From NCBI GenBank assembly GCA_039591615.1, contig JBDHDH010000011.1:1-64000 (forward strand): DNA of 64,000 bases, read 5' to 3'. The translations under genes were made by a program, and so were the position numbers. The notes under the pieces are model-generated. The model searched no databases. It worked only from the letters and a program-made list of their open reading frames with translations, and was not told the origin of the DNA. Position 1 is the stretch's first letter. Every line of letters begins with the position of its first letter. This DNA comes from JBDHDH01 sp039591615. Its GTDB lineage: Bacteria > Gemmatimonadota > Gemmatimonadetes > Gemmatimonadales > GWC2-71-9. Shown piece by piece: positions 1-8,043 of the stretch.

Positions 1-687
1 GAAGAAGCGGAGCGTCCCGCTATCGGTGAGGACGGTGTCCCGCGTGCGTGCGACCGCGGTAATGGTGACGCTGTCGGTGACGGCCGGGAGTGCGCGGACC
101 CAGGCCTGATTGAGGCCCACCTGTTGCGGTGCCGCGACGATGCTGGAGTCGCTCGATGCGAACGAGACCGGCGCGTTCGCGATGTTGGTCTGATTCCGGA
201 ATACGGTTCCGGTCACCAGGATGCTGTCGCCGCCCGTGATCGTGGTGTCCGCGAGCGAGATCACGACGCTGGTCGCATCGAATCCCGGCCCTACATACTC
301 CGCATCGAGCGGCGGCGTCGTGGTTTCTTGTCCAGAGGCAGCGGTGACGGTGTCGCGGACCTCGAACCACACGATGCCATCTCCTACCACCGCGACATGT
401 AAAAAGAACTCTTCCGGGTCGGTCAATAATTGTATGTTGACCACGATGACGACGCTGTCCGGATTCTGGCCAACTCCAATTGAGTCAGGATTGACTGCGG
501 CTCGGAATGCAATGCTGGAATCGCCGGTCCTTCGTAGCTCAACGACGAAGGAGTCGATGGGGATGGGGGTGCTCTGCGCCGTGGAGACGAGACCGCGCAG
601 GTCGAGACTGGCCACCACTTCTTGCCCGGGCTCAAAAAGAGAGTCGGCGCACGTCACGGCCACAATCGAGGCCAGGGCCAATCCCAT
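1..687 (-). CDS. Ig-like (Big-type) exported lipoprotein, 3' end outside window
   Basis: The minus strand is stop-free from an ATG at 687 to the window edge (229 codons). The start gives a hydrophobic N-terminus followed by Ala-Val-Thr-Cys, a weak lipobox, so the product is probably exported and lipid-anchored. Residues about 130-229 (SVVISLADTTI, then SSDSSIVA, then VTDSVTITAVA) have the beta-strand rhythm of bacterial Ig-like domains. The frame stays open upstream of this ATG, and a TTG about 39 nt earlier would add positive residues, so the true start is uncertain. The adhesion or surface role is inferred. No partner gene is visible because the gene runs off the edge. Confidence 0.7.
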   Translation of the reverse strand, partial: MGLALASIVAVTCADSLFEPGQEVVASLDLRGLVSTAQSTPIPIDSFVVELRRTGDSSIAFRAAVNPDSIGVGQNPDSVVIVVNIQLLTDPEEFFLHVAVVGDGIVWFEVRDTVTAASGQETTTPPLDAEYVGPGFDATSVVISLADTTITGGDSILVTGTVFRNQTNIANAPVSFASSDSSIVAAPQQVGLNQAWVRALPAVTDSVTITAVARTRDTVLTDSGTLRFF

Positions 688-1143
688 GTACGTGATGAGG
701 CGGCCCGGGGCGGTCCCGCGGTGCAAGACGATAGGTGGTCCCCTCAAATGTGCACCTGATGAGTCCGCTAACGTATCCGCGTGAATAGGACGTGTCAAAC
801 GAACGGCAACCAATGTCGGCTCTGATGAGCCTCGTCGTTACGACATGAATCCGGAACCCGTAGCGCGCGATGGTGACACTGAGGGTGTTGGCCAGGGGAA
901 CCGGAGCAACTCACACACATAGCAAACCGCGTGCCAAGCGTCGATGCTTCGCCGCGACCTCCGTCTCTGGAACTCCTGAGGCGGCGCGTCCCTGTTTTCG
1001 GCCAGCAAACCTGAGCCGGCATGATAGCCGGGTCCAGCGCGAAGAGTATCCCGAGATCGTCACGCTCCCGTGCGCGTCCCATGGGTGTTACCATATCGAT
1101 GTAGCCCCCCATCCCGTCGAACCGGCAGCCAGCCAGGTACCCC
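688..1143. other. Intergenic region between divergent lipoprotein genes
   Basis: No convincing gene is seen here. Both flanking genes read outward, so promoters for both should lie in this stretch. I cannot point to clear -35/-10 boxes. Confidence 0.5.
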
Positions 1144-2169
1144 ATGAAAGCACACAAACCCTGGACCCTCACCAGCCTCGCCGTCCTTTTCCCACTCCTC
1201 GGATGTAGCAAAGAGAACGTCATCGATCTCGTGCCCAGCCGTTTCGGTACCGTTACCATCAGCTCCTCGGAGATCGACTTCAACGTCGACGGACCCGGAA
1301 GCAACGTTGACGGCATCGCCTTCTGGGAGGCGCCGACCCCGGAAGACCGATTGATGTTCGTCTCGTCAAAGAACGTCGCGCTCGTAGAGGTGTGGCGATA
1401 CCCGTTTCAAACCATGTCGAACGCGCTTCCGTCGCTCACCAATACATGCATAAGCAACGGCACGAACGGGGTTCTCATCGATCAAGTGCGTGATCTGCTC
1501 TACGTGACGGTGCGGTTCGAGCCCAAGGTCTGCGTGTTCAGCGTGCCGAGCCTTGCATTTCAGTTGGAGATCACGACTGGCGGTACCTCCCGGAACTCAG
1601 AGCCGAACCTTGGCATCCTCGAACTCCCAAGCAGCCGACGCCAGCTCTATATCTCCTACGACGACGAGGTGTTCATCCACGATGCCATCACTGGCGAGGA
1701 GCTCGGCCGCTTCAATCCCGAGAGGGGTCTCGAGGAATTGGCGGGTGACGACTTCAACCAAGTCCTGTATATCCCGGACGAGAACGACAGGACCGGAATC
1801 TACGTCTACGATCCCGTGGGGAAACTTCGAGGGAGCTTCGCCGGTGGGGGAATCTTTGCGTCAGATGCGGAGGGGACCGTCATCTACACGTGTCCGTCCG
1901 ACGGCATGACTGATAATGGTCGTGGGTTCATTGTAGTCTCAGATCAGCGGAATCCTCTCACCGACTTCGAGTTCTTCGATCGCGAGACCCGGGAGTATCT
2001 GGGCTCGGTCCAGATCGACGGGGTCAACAACACCGACGGCATCGGCTCCACTCAACAGACGTCTCCCGCTTATCCCATGGGCCTCTTCGCCGCCATCGAC
2101 GACGATAAGAGTGCCGTTGGAGTCCAGTGGAGTATCGTTCTCCAGAAGACGGGGCTGAGCTGCGACTGA
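1144..2169 (+). CDS. Exported lipoprotein, probable beta-propeller
   Basis: A 341-residue protein. Its N-terminus (MKAHKPWTLT, then a Leu/Val/Phe core ending LLGC, Cys21) is a typical lipoprotein signal peptide. The rest alternates short beta-strand-like stretches with acidic turns, such as VALVEVWRYPF, LYVTVRFEPKVCVF, LYISYDDEVFIHD and GIYVYDPVGKLRG. That spacing suggests a six- or seven-bladed propeller of the SMP-30/YncE type. No catalytic residues can be assigned. The gene stands alone, with a weak AGG upstream of the ATG. The propeller fold is inferred from repeat rhythm only; the ligand or function is unknown. Confidence 0.7.
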   Translation: MKAHKPWTLTSLAVLFPLLGCSKENVIDLVPSRFGTVTISSSEIDFNVDGPGSNVDGIAFWEAPTPEDRLMFVSSKNVALVEVWRYPFQTMSNALPSLTNTCISNGTNGVLIDQVRDLLYVTVRFEPKVCVFSVPSLAFQLEITTGGTSRNSEPNLGILELPSSRRQLYISYDDEVFIHDAITGEELGRFNPERGLEELAGDDFNQVLYIPDENDRTGIYVYDPVGKLRGSFAGGGIFASDAEGTVIYTCPSDGMTDNGRGFIVVSDQRNPLTDFEFFDRETREYLGSVQIDGVNNTDGIGSTQQTSPAYPMGLFAAIDDDKSAVGVQWSIVLQKTGLSCD

Positions 2170-2463
2170 CTCCCGTGGCCGATACCGTCCGGTGGGTGGA
2201 TGACGGTCTCGGCAGCTGACGACTCCCCAGAAACGATCGATGCTCGCCGTTGGTGGAATCCCCCATGTGTCCCATCTGGCGGATCAACCCTGCCGCTCTC
2301 GGAATACGGTCGTCCGGTTTTCGTGGCGAGCAGCGCCTTGCGAAGGCCGACAAACTCTGCACGATGAGTTCCCCGCTGGCGCTTTGGTGCACAGAATGCA
2401 CGCCTCACCCGACGGATCCGCTTCGCGGGCGGCTCGCGCGTGAAGGCAGGTCAGACCCCACGC

Positions 2464-3786
2464 TCAGCGGATGTTCCATCCGTTCACGGGCCCTCCGTGA
2501 AAGAACGCTTCCGGCGTCATCACACCACCCTGCTTGAACACAACGCCGTCCCTCATCACAAACCGTACGTTGCGGAGGGCGTCGATGTTCTCGAGAGGAT
2601 TGCCCACGACTGCGATCAGGTCTGCGGCGAGTCCGGGCTCGATGGGGCCGCGTGTGCGTTCGGTCTCGCTGACCCGGTACCCGTTGACGGTCATGGCCCG
2701 CAGAATGTCCACCGGAGGGATGCCTGCCGCCTTCCACGTTTCGATGAACTCGATGGCCACCTCCCCTCGGGTCTTCCCCGGAACGTAGTAGTCAGCGTCG
2801 GTGGAAAAGGTGAGGGGGACTCCGTTCTCATAGGCGTTCCGTAGTCCAGCGACTGTCCGCTCGAACCGCGCTTGGTTGGTATGTCCGGTCAGCGAGATTG
2901 GCGTCTCGGTGCCGGCGCGGAAGATCCCCTTCTGTGCCATCAGCTTGTGCATCTCATCCGTGAGGCCCCGATCGTGCGCGATGGACCAGAGGCCCGCCTC
3001 GATGGCCCGCCGCGCGCCATCGACCGTCTGCACGTGGCCCTCGACCTTGAGCCCGGCTTTCGCCGCTTCACCGATGAAGAGCCGGATCTCGTCGGTCGTG
3101 TACCCCCACGGCTTACAGTCCACGCAGATCTTGATCACGCGGGCGCCAAACAGCGCGTTCCGCCGGACCGCCCGTACGATCTCATCCGGCGTATCAGCGT
3201 CGAGATACTCAGGGTAGACGATGTTCTTATCGATGGCCATCTCGGGTGTCGGCCAGAACTGCCCCCCCATGCCGCCGATGATGATACCGGAGTTGATGAT
3301 CGTGGGCCCCGGAATCCAACCCTGCTCAATCGCTTTCCGCAGCGCCGCATCCGCGTAATTACCCGCGTTCCCCATATCCCGGACGATGGTGAAACCCGCA
3401 TTCAACATTTGGATCCCGTTGGAAACCGCCTGGATTGCACGGAGCGGCGTGCCGTCCAACACATAGGTCAAGTAATAGACGTTGTGCTCGGGCACTTCCT
3501 TATAAGTGAGGGCCAGGTGGTTGTGGGCATCTACCAAACCCGGTAGAACCGTGAGGTCTAAGAGATCGATGACCTCGGCATCTTGCGGTACCGCGACGTC
3601 TGCGCCGATGGCAGTGAACTTCCCTTCCTCAACGAGGATCACCTGGTTGGCGGTGAGTGTGCCGGCCTCGGGATCGACGAGACCGCCCGCGCGAACGGCT
3701 GTCACCTGCGCCGCTGCGACGGACGTCTCGACGACGAGTAGACCTATACCAACGAAGGCTGCCACACTTGTGGTGCGTGCACGCAT
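2464..3786 (-). CDS. Secreted metal-dependent amidohydrolase (imidazolonepropionase-like)
   Basis: A 440-residue enzyme. The start at 3786 is chosen because AAGGAG lies 8 nt upstream and it exposes a clean signal peptide ending SVAAAQ. The amidohydrolase metal centre is complete: His88 and His90 in VDAHNH, Lys219 in RVIKICVD, His251 in VEGHVQ, His271 in SIAHDRG and Asp330 in FSTDADY. The family cleaves amide or ester bonds in cyclic or dipeptide substrates; related secreted members act as Xaa-Pro dipeptidases. The substrate here cannot be read from sequence. It probably acts outside the cytoplasm. A second, more distant amidohydrolase is at 8044-9810. Confidence 0.9.
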   Translation of the reverse strand: MRARTTSVAAFVGIGLLVVETSVAAAQVTAVRAGGLVDPEAGTLTANQVILVEEGKFTAIGADVAVPQDAEVIDLLDLTVLPGLVDAHNHLALTYKEVPEHNVYYLTYVLDGTPLRAIQAVSNGIQMLNAGFTIVRDMGNAGNYADAALRKAIEQGWIPGPTIINSGIIIGGMGGQFWPTPEMAIDKNIVYPEYLDADTPDEIVRAVRRNALFGARVIKICVDCKPWGYTTDEIRLFIGEAAKAGLKVEGHVQTVDGARRAIEAGLWSIAHDRGLTDEMHKLMAQKGIFRAGTETPISLTGHTNQARFERTVAGLRNAYENGVPLTFSTDADYYVPGKTRGEVAIEFIETWKAAGIPPVDILRAMTVNGYRVSETERTRGPIEPGLAADLIAVVGNPLENIDALRNVRFVMRDGVVFKQGGVMTPEAFFHGGPVNGWNIR

Positions 3787-4421
3787 AGAGACAACTCCTT
3801 GCCAAGAATATGGGACTGAGCCGCGGCCACGCGGGAACGTCACCACGGGGACGCCGTTCATCTGCGCGCCGTAGCGCACTCTGTCAAGGTTCGGACACTC
3901 GTAACGCGTCACCGCATGGAGCGTTGAGCATGAAGGACCGTTCCGAGTATCAGGGGTCGCAATCCTGGAATCGTATCATGAAGAGTGACGTGAGCGGGTG
4001 GTTTGACACCGCTAACGATGCCCAACATCGGCCGTTGGAAAACAGAGCGCGGTGGTCGGAGTTCGGAATTCAGGCAATTTTCTCTGTTTCTTCACCCAAC
4101 CTGGTTTAAAATGTTTGTTAGAGTACGGCCGTCGCGGGACAGGCGATAGCTCGCCGACGAAACGATTGCAGCATTGAACTCACCTTCGGCAATCACGGTG
4201 TCGACTAGCTATCGCCGTCTATTTGTGGCTGCGGCGGTCTTCCCCCGTTCTCGGACTCGTAAACTTACGGTCTCGGTTCCACGTCGGTAACGCTTCATCG
4301 AAGCCACCATCTTGGCGGGTGAAGACCCAGAGACCGGGTGCCGTCCCCCATTGCTTCCAGCACTCCACGCGGACATCTTCTGTCGGCCCGATCGAGTTCG
4401 TCATTGGAACCCAGGGAGACT
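3787..4421. other. Long intergenic region with a structured hairpin
   Basis: No credible reading frame is seen over about 630 bases. The stretch is less GC-rich than its neighbours, with TTTAAAATG near 4107. It contains the long imperfect inverted repeat described at 4138-4219. It should also carry the promoters of the divergent amidohydrolase and DUF2277 genes. Confidence 0.6.
4138..4219. other. Long imperfect hairpin, candidate structured RNA or repeat end
   Basis: The arm GAC-(A)-GGCGATAGCT at 4138-4151 pairs with AGCTATCGCC-GTC at 4207-4219, giving 13 pairs with one bulged A. Inside, 4153-4159 and 4199-4205 form six more pairs around one mismatch. GATTGC (4164-4169) then pairs exactly with GCAATC (4189-4194), leaving a 19-nt loop. 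Internal loops are symmetric. No T-run follows, so it is not an ordinary terminator. It lies about 200 bases upstream of the DUF2277 gene. It could be a small RNA, a cis-regulatory leader or a remnant of a mobile element end. Confidence 0.5.
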
Positions 4422-4688
4422 ATGTGTAGAAACATCCGCGCACTGTACAACTTCGATCCGCCCGTCACAGACGGTGAGATCCGCGCGGCCTCCCTCCAGT
4501 TCGTCCGCAAGGTGAGCGGATTCACCCGACCCTCCAAGGCCAACGAGGATGCCTTCGCTCGGGCCGTGGAGGAAGTCGCGGGAGTCGTGGAGCGACTGTT
4601 GGAATGCCTCGTGACGAGCGCTCCGCCCCGCGACCGAGAGGTCGAGGCGGCGAAAGCGCGGGCACGGGCCGCCAAGCGGTTCGCATGA
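4422..4688 (+). CDS. DUF2277 family small protein
   Basis: An 88-residue cytoplasmic protein starting at ATG 4422, with GGGAG a few bases upstream. The N-terminus MCRNIRALYNFDPP and the following block ASLQFVRKVSGF with RPSKANE are the signature of DUF2277, a conserved small family without known function. The MCRNIR start settles the choice of start over an upstream ATG in the same frame. The C-terminus is an alanine/arginine-rich helix (AAKARARAAKRFA). It stands alone. Family assignment is strong; function is unknown. Confidence 0.9.
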   Translation: MCRNIRALYNFDPPVTDGEIRAASLQFVRKVSGFTRPSKANEDAFARAVEEVAGVVERLLECLVTSAPPRDREVEAAKARARAAKRFA

Positions 4689-4902
4689 ACTCCCAGGCCT
4701 GACAACATGGGCGCGGCAGAGGAGTCGCACGTGAGGTGCGGGGGGAGGTTGCGCCCCGCGAGCCATCCAGATGCTCCGCCGCGCGATCCCGGCACGGCCT
4801 GTTTCTTGCTTTCCGCACCGATGCCGAAGCTGTGACGGAGCGCATCGCTGGGTGGCCCTCGGGAGCCCAGATTCCGTCGATCTGACAAGACAAGGAGCGA
4901 GC

Positions 4903-6486
4903 ATGAAGCTGAAGCAGATTGCACTCTCGTTGGTGCCACTGGCTCTGGTCGCATGCCAGGACGCCACCGAGCCATTGAGCGGTCCCAACCCCAAGGGGCC
5001 ATCCCTGCTGATGCAGGCACCTTCACAAGCCGCGCCCGAGCGGGTCGTCCCCGGGATGGTGGTGGTGAAGCTCGAAGTCGGCGCGTTGGCCAGCGAAGTC
5101 GCGGCCGCACACGGGCTTTCGGTGGAACGCCGGGGACCACGGAACGCATTCGTGCTTCTCCGGGGCGTCGCCGGGAACGAGCGGGCGCTGGCCGCCCGGC
5201 TCCGCGACGATCCACGCGTCGTCTACGCGGAGCCGGACTACCTACGCCAACCCACAGCCATCGATCCCAGGCTGTGGGCGTTTTACAATCCAGGCGGGCT
5301 GACGGTCGACTTCACCCGCGGCCGGAACAAAGGGTCACCGGTCACCTCCTACCAGTCTGTGGCGGACGCTGACGAAGACAACATCGAGGGCTACGCCACA
5401 GGTGGGAGCGCCGTCGTCATCGGCAGCATCGACACGGGGGTGGATTTCAATCATCCCGAGTTCCTCTCGGATCAGCTCATCGCCGGGAGGGACTGGTACA
5501 GCAACGACGCCGATCCCAGCGACGAGAACGGCCACGGCACGCACACCACGGGCACGATGGCGGGACAGTCCGTGGGGATAGCCGGCGTGGCCGGAGCCGG
5601 CGCCAACGTCAAGGTCTACGTGCAGCGCGTCTGCGGACCGCTGGGATGCCCGTTGTCCGCGATCGCCAGCGCCATCATGGAGGCAGCCGACTTCGGCGTG
5701 GTGGCCATGAACCTGAGCCTCGGCGGCAGCTCCGAGTCACAGGCCGAGAAGGATGCCATCGCCTACGCGGTGACCAAAGGCGCTCTCGTGATCGCGTCGG
5801 CGGGGAATGATGGCACCAGCACCGTGAGCTGCCCGGCGTGCGACCCAATGGCCATCTCTGTAGCAGCAAGCAATTGGCAGGACGAGCTGTCCTACTACTC
5901 GAACTGGGGGTCGGGCCTCGACATCACAGCACCGGGCGGTGAGCTCTACTCCAACACGACGGACGAGGCCGGTATCTACAGCGCGTACGTCGGCGGCGGG
6001 TATGAGTACTTGCAGGGCACGTCGATGGCGGCACCGCAGGTCACGGGGACCGCCGGCATCGTGGCGTCGGTAACCGGTTTCACGGGATCGGCGCTTCGCA
6101 CTCAGATCGAAGGCACCACGGACAACCTGGGCCCGGCGGGATACTTCGGCCATGGCCGCGTCAACAGCTACCGGGCGGTGACCAACACTACGCTCGATGA
6201 AGGCAGCGGCAGTGGTGGTGGCGGCGGCACGCTCACCGCGTCCTTCGGCTACTCCTGCGGCGGCAGCGCGACCTGCGACTTCGACGGCAGCGGCTCGACG
6301 GGCGCCACAACGTACGCCTGGACGTTCGGCGACGGCGCGAGCGACACCGGGGTGACCGTAGGCCATACGTTTGGGGGCGCTGGTGATTACGTGGTAACCC
6401 TCACGATCGGTGACGGCAGCGGAACCGATTCCCAGAACCAGACGGTCAGCTGCAGCGTGAGAGGACGCAAGCTGCGCTGCAGTTAG
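4903..6486 (+). CDS. Subtilisin-like serine protease (S8) with C-terminal PKD domain, lipoprotein
   Basis: A 527-residue exported protease. AAGGAG sits just upstream of ATG 4903. The signal peptide ends LVAC (Cys18), a lipobox. Residues about 45-115 resemble an inhibitory propeptide (GMVVVKLEVG, ending AEPDYL). The catalytic triad is Asp177 (SIDTGVD), His211 (NGHGTH) and Ser374 (GTSMAAP), with the oxyanion Asn301 (SAGND). A Gly/Ser linker near residue 430 leads to a PKD domain (CDFDGSGSTG, then YAWTFGDG). The protein ends soon after the PKD domain. It is likely a cell-surface protease that degrades extracellular protein. A strong terminator follows the gene. Confidence 0.95.
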   Translation: MKLKQIALSLVPLALVACQDATEPLSGPNPKGPSLLMQAPSQAAPERVVPGMVVVKLEVGALASEVAAAHGLSVERRGPRNAFVLLRGVAGNERALAARLRDDPRVVYAEPDYLRQPTAIDPRLWAFYNPGGLTVDFTRGRNKGSPVTSYQSVADADEDNIEGYATGGSAVVIGSIDTGVDFNHPEFLSDQLIAGRDWYSNDADPSDENGHGTHTTGTMAGQSVGIAGVAGAGANVKVYVQRVCGPLGCPLSAIASAIMEAADFGVVAMNLSLGGSSESQAEKDAIAYAVTKGALVIASAGNDGTSTVSCPACDPMAISVAASNWQDELSYYSNWGSGLDITAPGGELYSNTTDEAGIYSAYVGGGYEYLQGTSMAAPQVTGTAGIVASVTGFTGSALRTQIEGTTDNLGPAGYFGHGRVNSYRAVTNTTLDEGSGSGGGGGTLTASFGYSCGGSATCDFDGSGSTGATTYAWTFGDGASDTGVTVGHTFGGAGDYVVTLTIGDGSGTDSQNQTVSCSVRGRKLRCS

Positions 6487-6524
6487 AATAAGCGTACGCT
6501 ATCGGTCTCCAGTGCAGGGACCTG

Positions 6525-6563
6525 AGCGCGGAGCTCGGAATCCTTTCCGGCTCCGCGCTTTCG
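6525..6563 (+). terminator. Rho-independent-type terminator after the S8 protease
   Basis: AGCGCGGAGC pairs over 10 bases with GCTCCGCGCT across a short loop, followed by TT and a T-rich tail. It lies about 40 bases after the protease stop codon. Confidence 0.75.
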
Positions 6564-6725
6564 GTGTTTCCGGACCTGTGCCCCAGCCATCATACGAACG
6601 ACCACCTGATGAGCTACCCGACGGCACGACGATCGCTCCAGCGCACGCGTGGTGAGTGCGGGATTGCTGCGCCGGAAAGCCCCGCCACTGCTTCGGTCAC
6701 GCGGGGACGCCGATCGATTTCCCAT

Positions 6726-7016
6726 TCAGGTTCGCTCACCTTCCCTGTCATTGCCTCTGTAGGGCCGGTCACTCAGCTGGGCCTCACGCAGCGCACGCTC
6801 GCGCGCTGCGGCTCGCTGACGCTTCGCCGCCAGCACGACAAAGCCGACCAGCCAGACAGCGACGAGCCCGATCAAGGTGGGAACCGGGAATCGCGTAAAG
6901 GCCCAGAGAACCCCGGCGAGGACGATGAGAAAGCCCACCGCCGCACCGGCTCCCAACGAGAGCTCGACGAGACGCTCGCGTCGGCTCCTCTGCTCACGCT
7001 GGCCGTAGTGTCGCAG
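6726..7016 (-). CDS. Small two-helix membrane protein, start uncertain
   Basis: I do not recognise this protein. The frame encodes a basic segment (REQRSRRERL), then two hydrophobic helices (GAGAAVGFLIVLAGVLWAF and PTLIGLVAVWLVGFVVLAA) separated by a short loop, then a basic tail (KRQRAAARERALREAQ). That layout is typical of a real inner-membrane hairpin protein. No ATG is well placed: the frame is open far upstream, TTG at 6956 would cut into the first helix, and CTG at 7016 keeps the basic segment. The gene could be truncated at its 5' end or start from a non-ATG codon. The region 7017-7279 has nothing else that I can support. Confidence 0.35.
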   Translation of the reverse strand: MRHYGQREQRSRRERLVELSLGAGAAVGFLIVLAGVLWAFTRFPVPTLIGLVAVWLVGFVVLAAKRQRAAARERALREAQLSDRPYRGNDREGERT

Positions 7017-7279
7017 CCAGGGACCTCGAAACCTAGGCCTTTCGCACGGCCGCGAACAGCGCCTGGGTCTCGCCGGCGGCTTGCGGCTGACGTCGGCCTC
7101 GCACATCTTGATGTCTAGGCGGAGATCCACGCCCAACCTCGTCAGCCCTTCCCCAGCGAGGGTTCTGGTGAGGCAAAGGGGGGCATACCCCCGGATCGGC
7201 ATCGACCAAGCCTCTGTGTCGCCGCAGAGCGCCGTTGCTGGGGAGCGTGCTCTTGTGGCCTGACCAAGGGAGATTGGTG

Positions 7280-7956
7280 ATGCCGAAGGACAAGGACCTG
7301 AAGCGCCTGGTCCGCGACCGCATGCGGAAGACGGGCGAAGCCTACACGACGGCCCGCTCCCGGCTCCTCAGAAGAAGCATCCCCTCCCTGCCGACTACGC
7401 AAAGCTCGCCGGCATGAGCGACACCGCAGTGCGCGCGAAGACGGGCAAGACCTGGAAGCAATGGGTGCGCGCGCTCGATGGGGTCGATGCAACCGCGATG
7501 CCTCATCGGGACATCGCGCATCACGTCTACGAGCACCACGATGTCTCCGACTGGTGGGCGCAGACGGTCACGGTGGGATACGAGCGTATTCGTGGGTTGC
7601 GCGACGTCGGTCAGCGGCGGGATGGGACGTACGAGGCCAACAAGAGCAAGACCGTCACCGTGCCTGTGCCCACGCTCTACCGCGCGTGGAGCGACAAACG
7701 CATGCGTACCCGGTGGCTCCCCAACGCCGATCTCACCATTCACACGGCGAGGCGCGAGCAATCGATGCGCATCATGTGGGAAGACGGGACGGTGGTCGAC
7801 GTGTATTTCACGGCGAAAGGCACCGCCAAGAGTCAGGTGGCGCTGCAGCATCGGAAGCTGCCGAGCAAGGCCGTGGGTACGCTGATGAAGGGGTTTTGGA
7901 CTGAGCGCCTCGCTGCGCTCGAGCGGCTGCTACTTCGCAGCCGCGGAGACCAGTAA
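7280..7956 (+). pseudogene. DUF4287-SRPBCC (AHSA1-like) gene split by a frameshift
   Basis: The 5' part (MPKDKDLKRLVRDRM, KTGEAYTTARSRLL) reads in one frame from ATG 7280. The expected continuation (KKHPLPADYAKLAG, then MSDTAVRAKTGK) is in the -1 frame from about 7365. The downstream frame carries DUF4287 (HRDIAHHVYEHHDVSDWWAQ) and an SRPBCC/START-like half (VPTLYRAWSDKRMRTRWLP, YFTAKGTAKSQVA, LPSKAVGTLMKGFW). Known relatives are single proteins of roughly 200 residues. The first frame ends at TGA 7415-7417, overlapping an ATG at 7414, so the 3' half could still be translated by coupling. An assembly indel is equally possible. Confidence 0.75.
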
Positions 7957-8043
7957 CCAACGGTCCGACAGCGGCAGCGAGAGCGCGATCCGACCTGCAC
8001 ACGCAGGCATTCCCGGTTTCAACCGCGGAGCAGCGGGCACGGT

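Noticed and set aside
870..1208. Open frames on both strands upstream of the lipoprotein at 1144.
   Set aside because: They lack ribosome sites, motifs and sensible composition, and overlap one another; they look like chance frames in GC-rich DNA.
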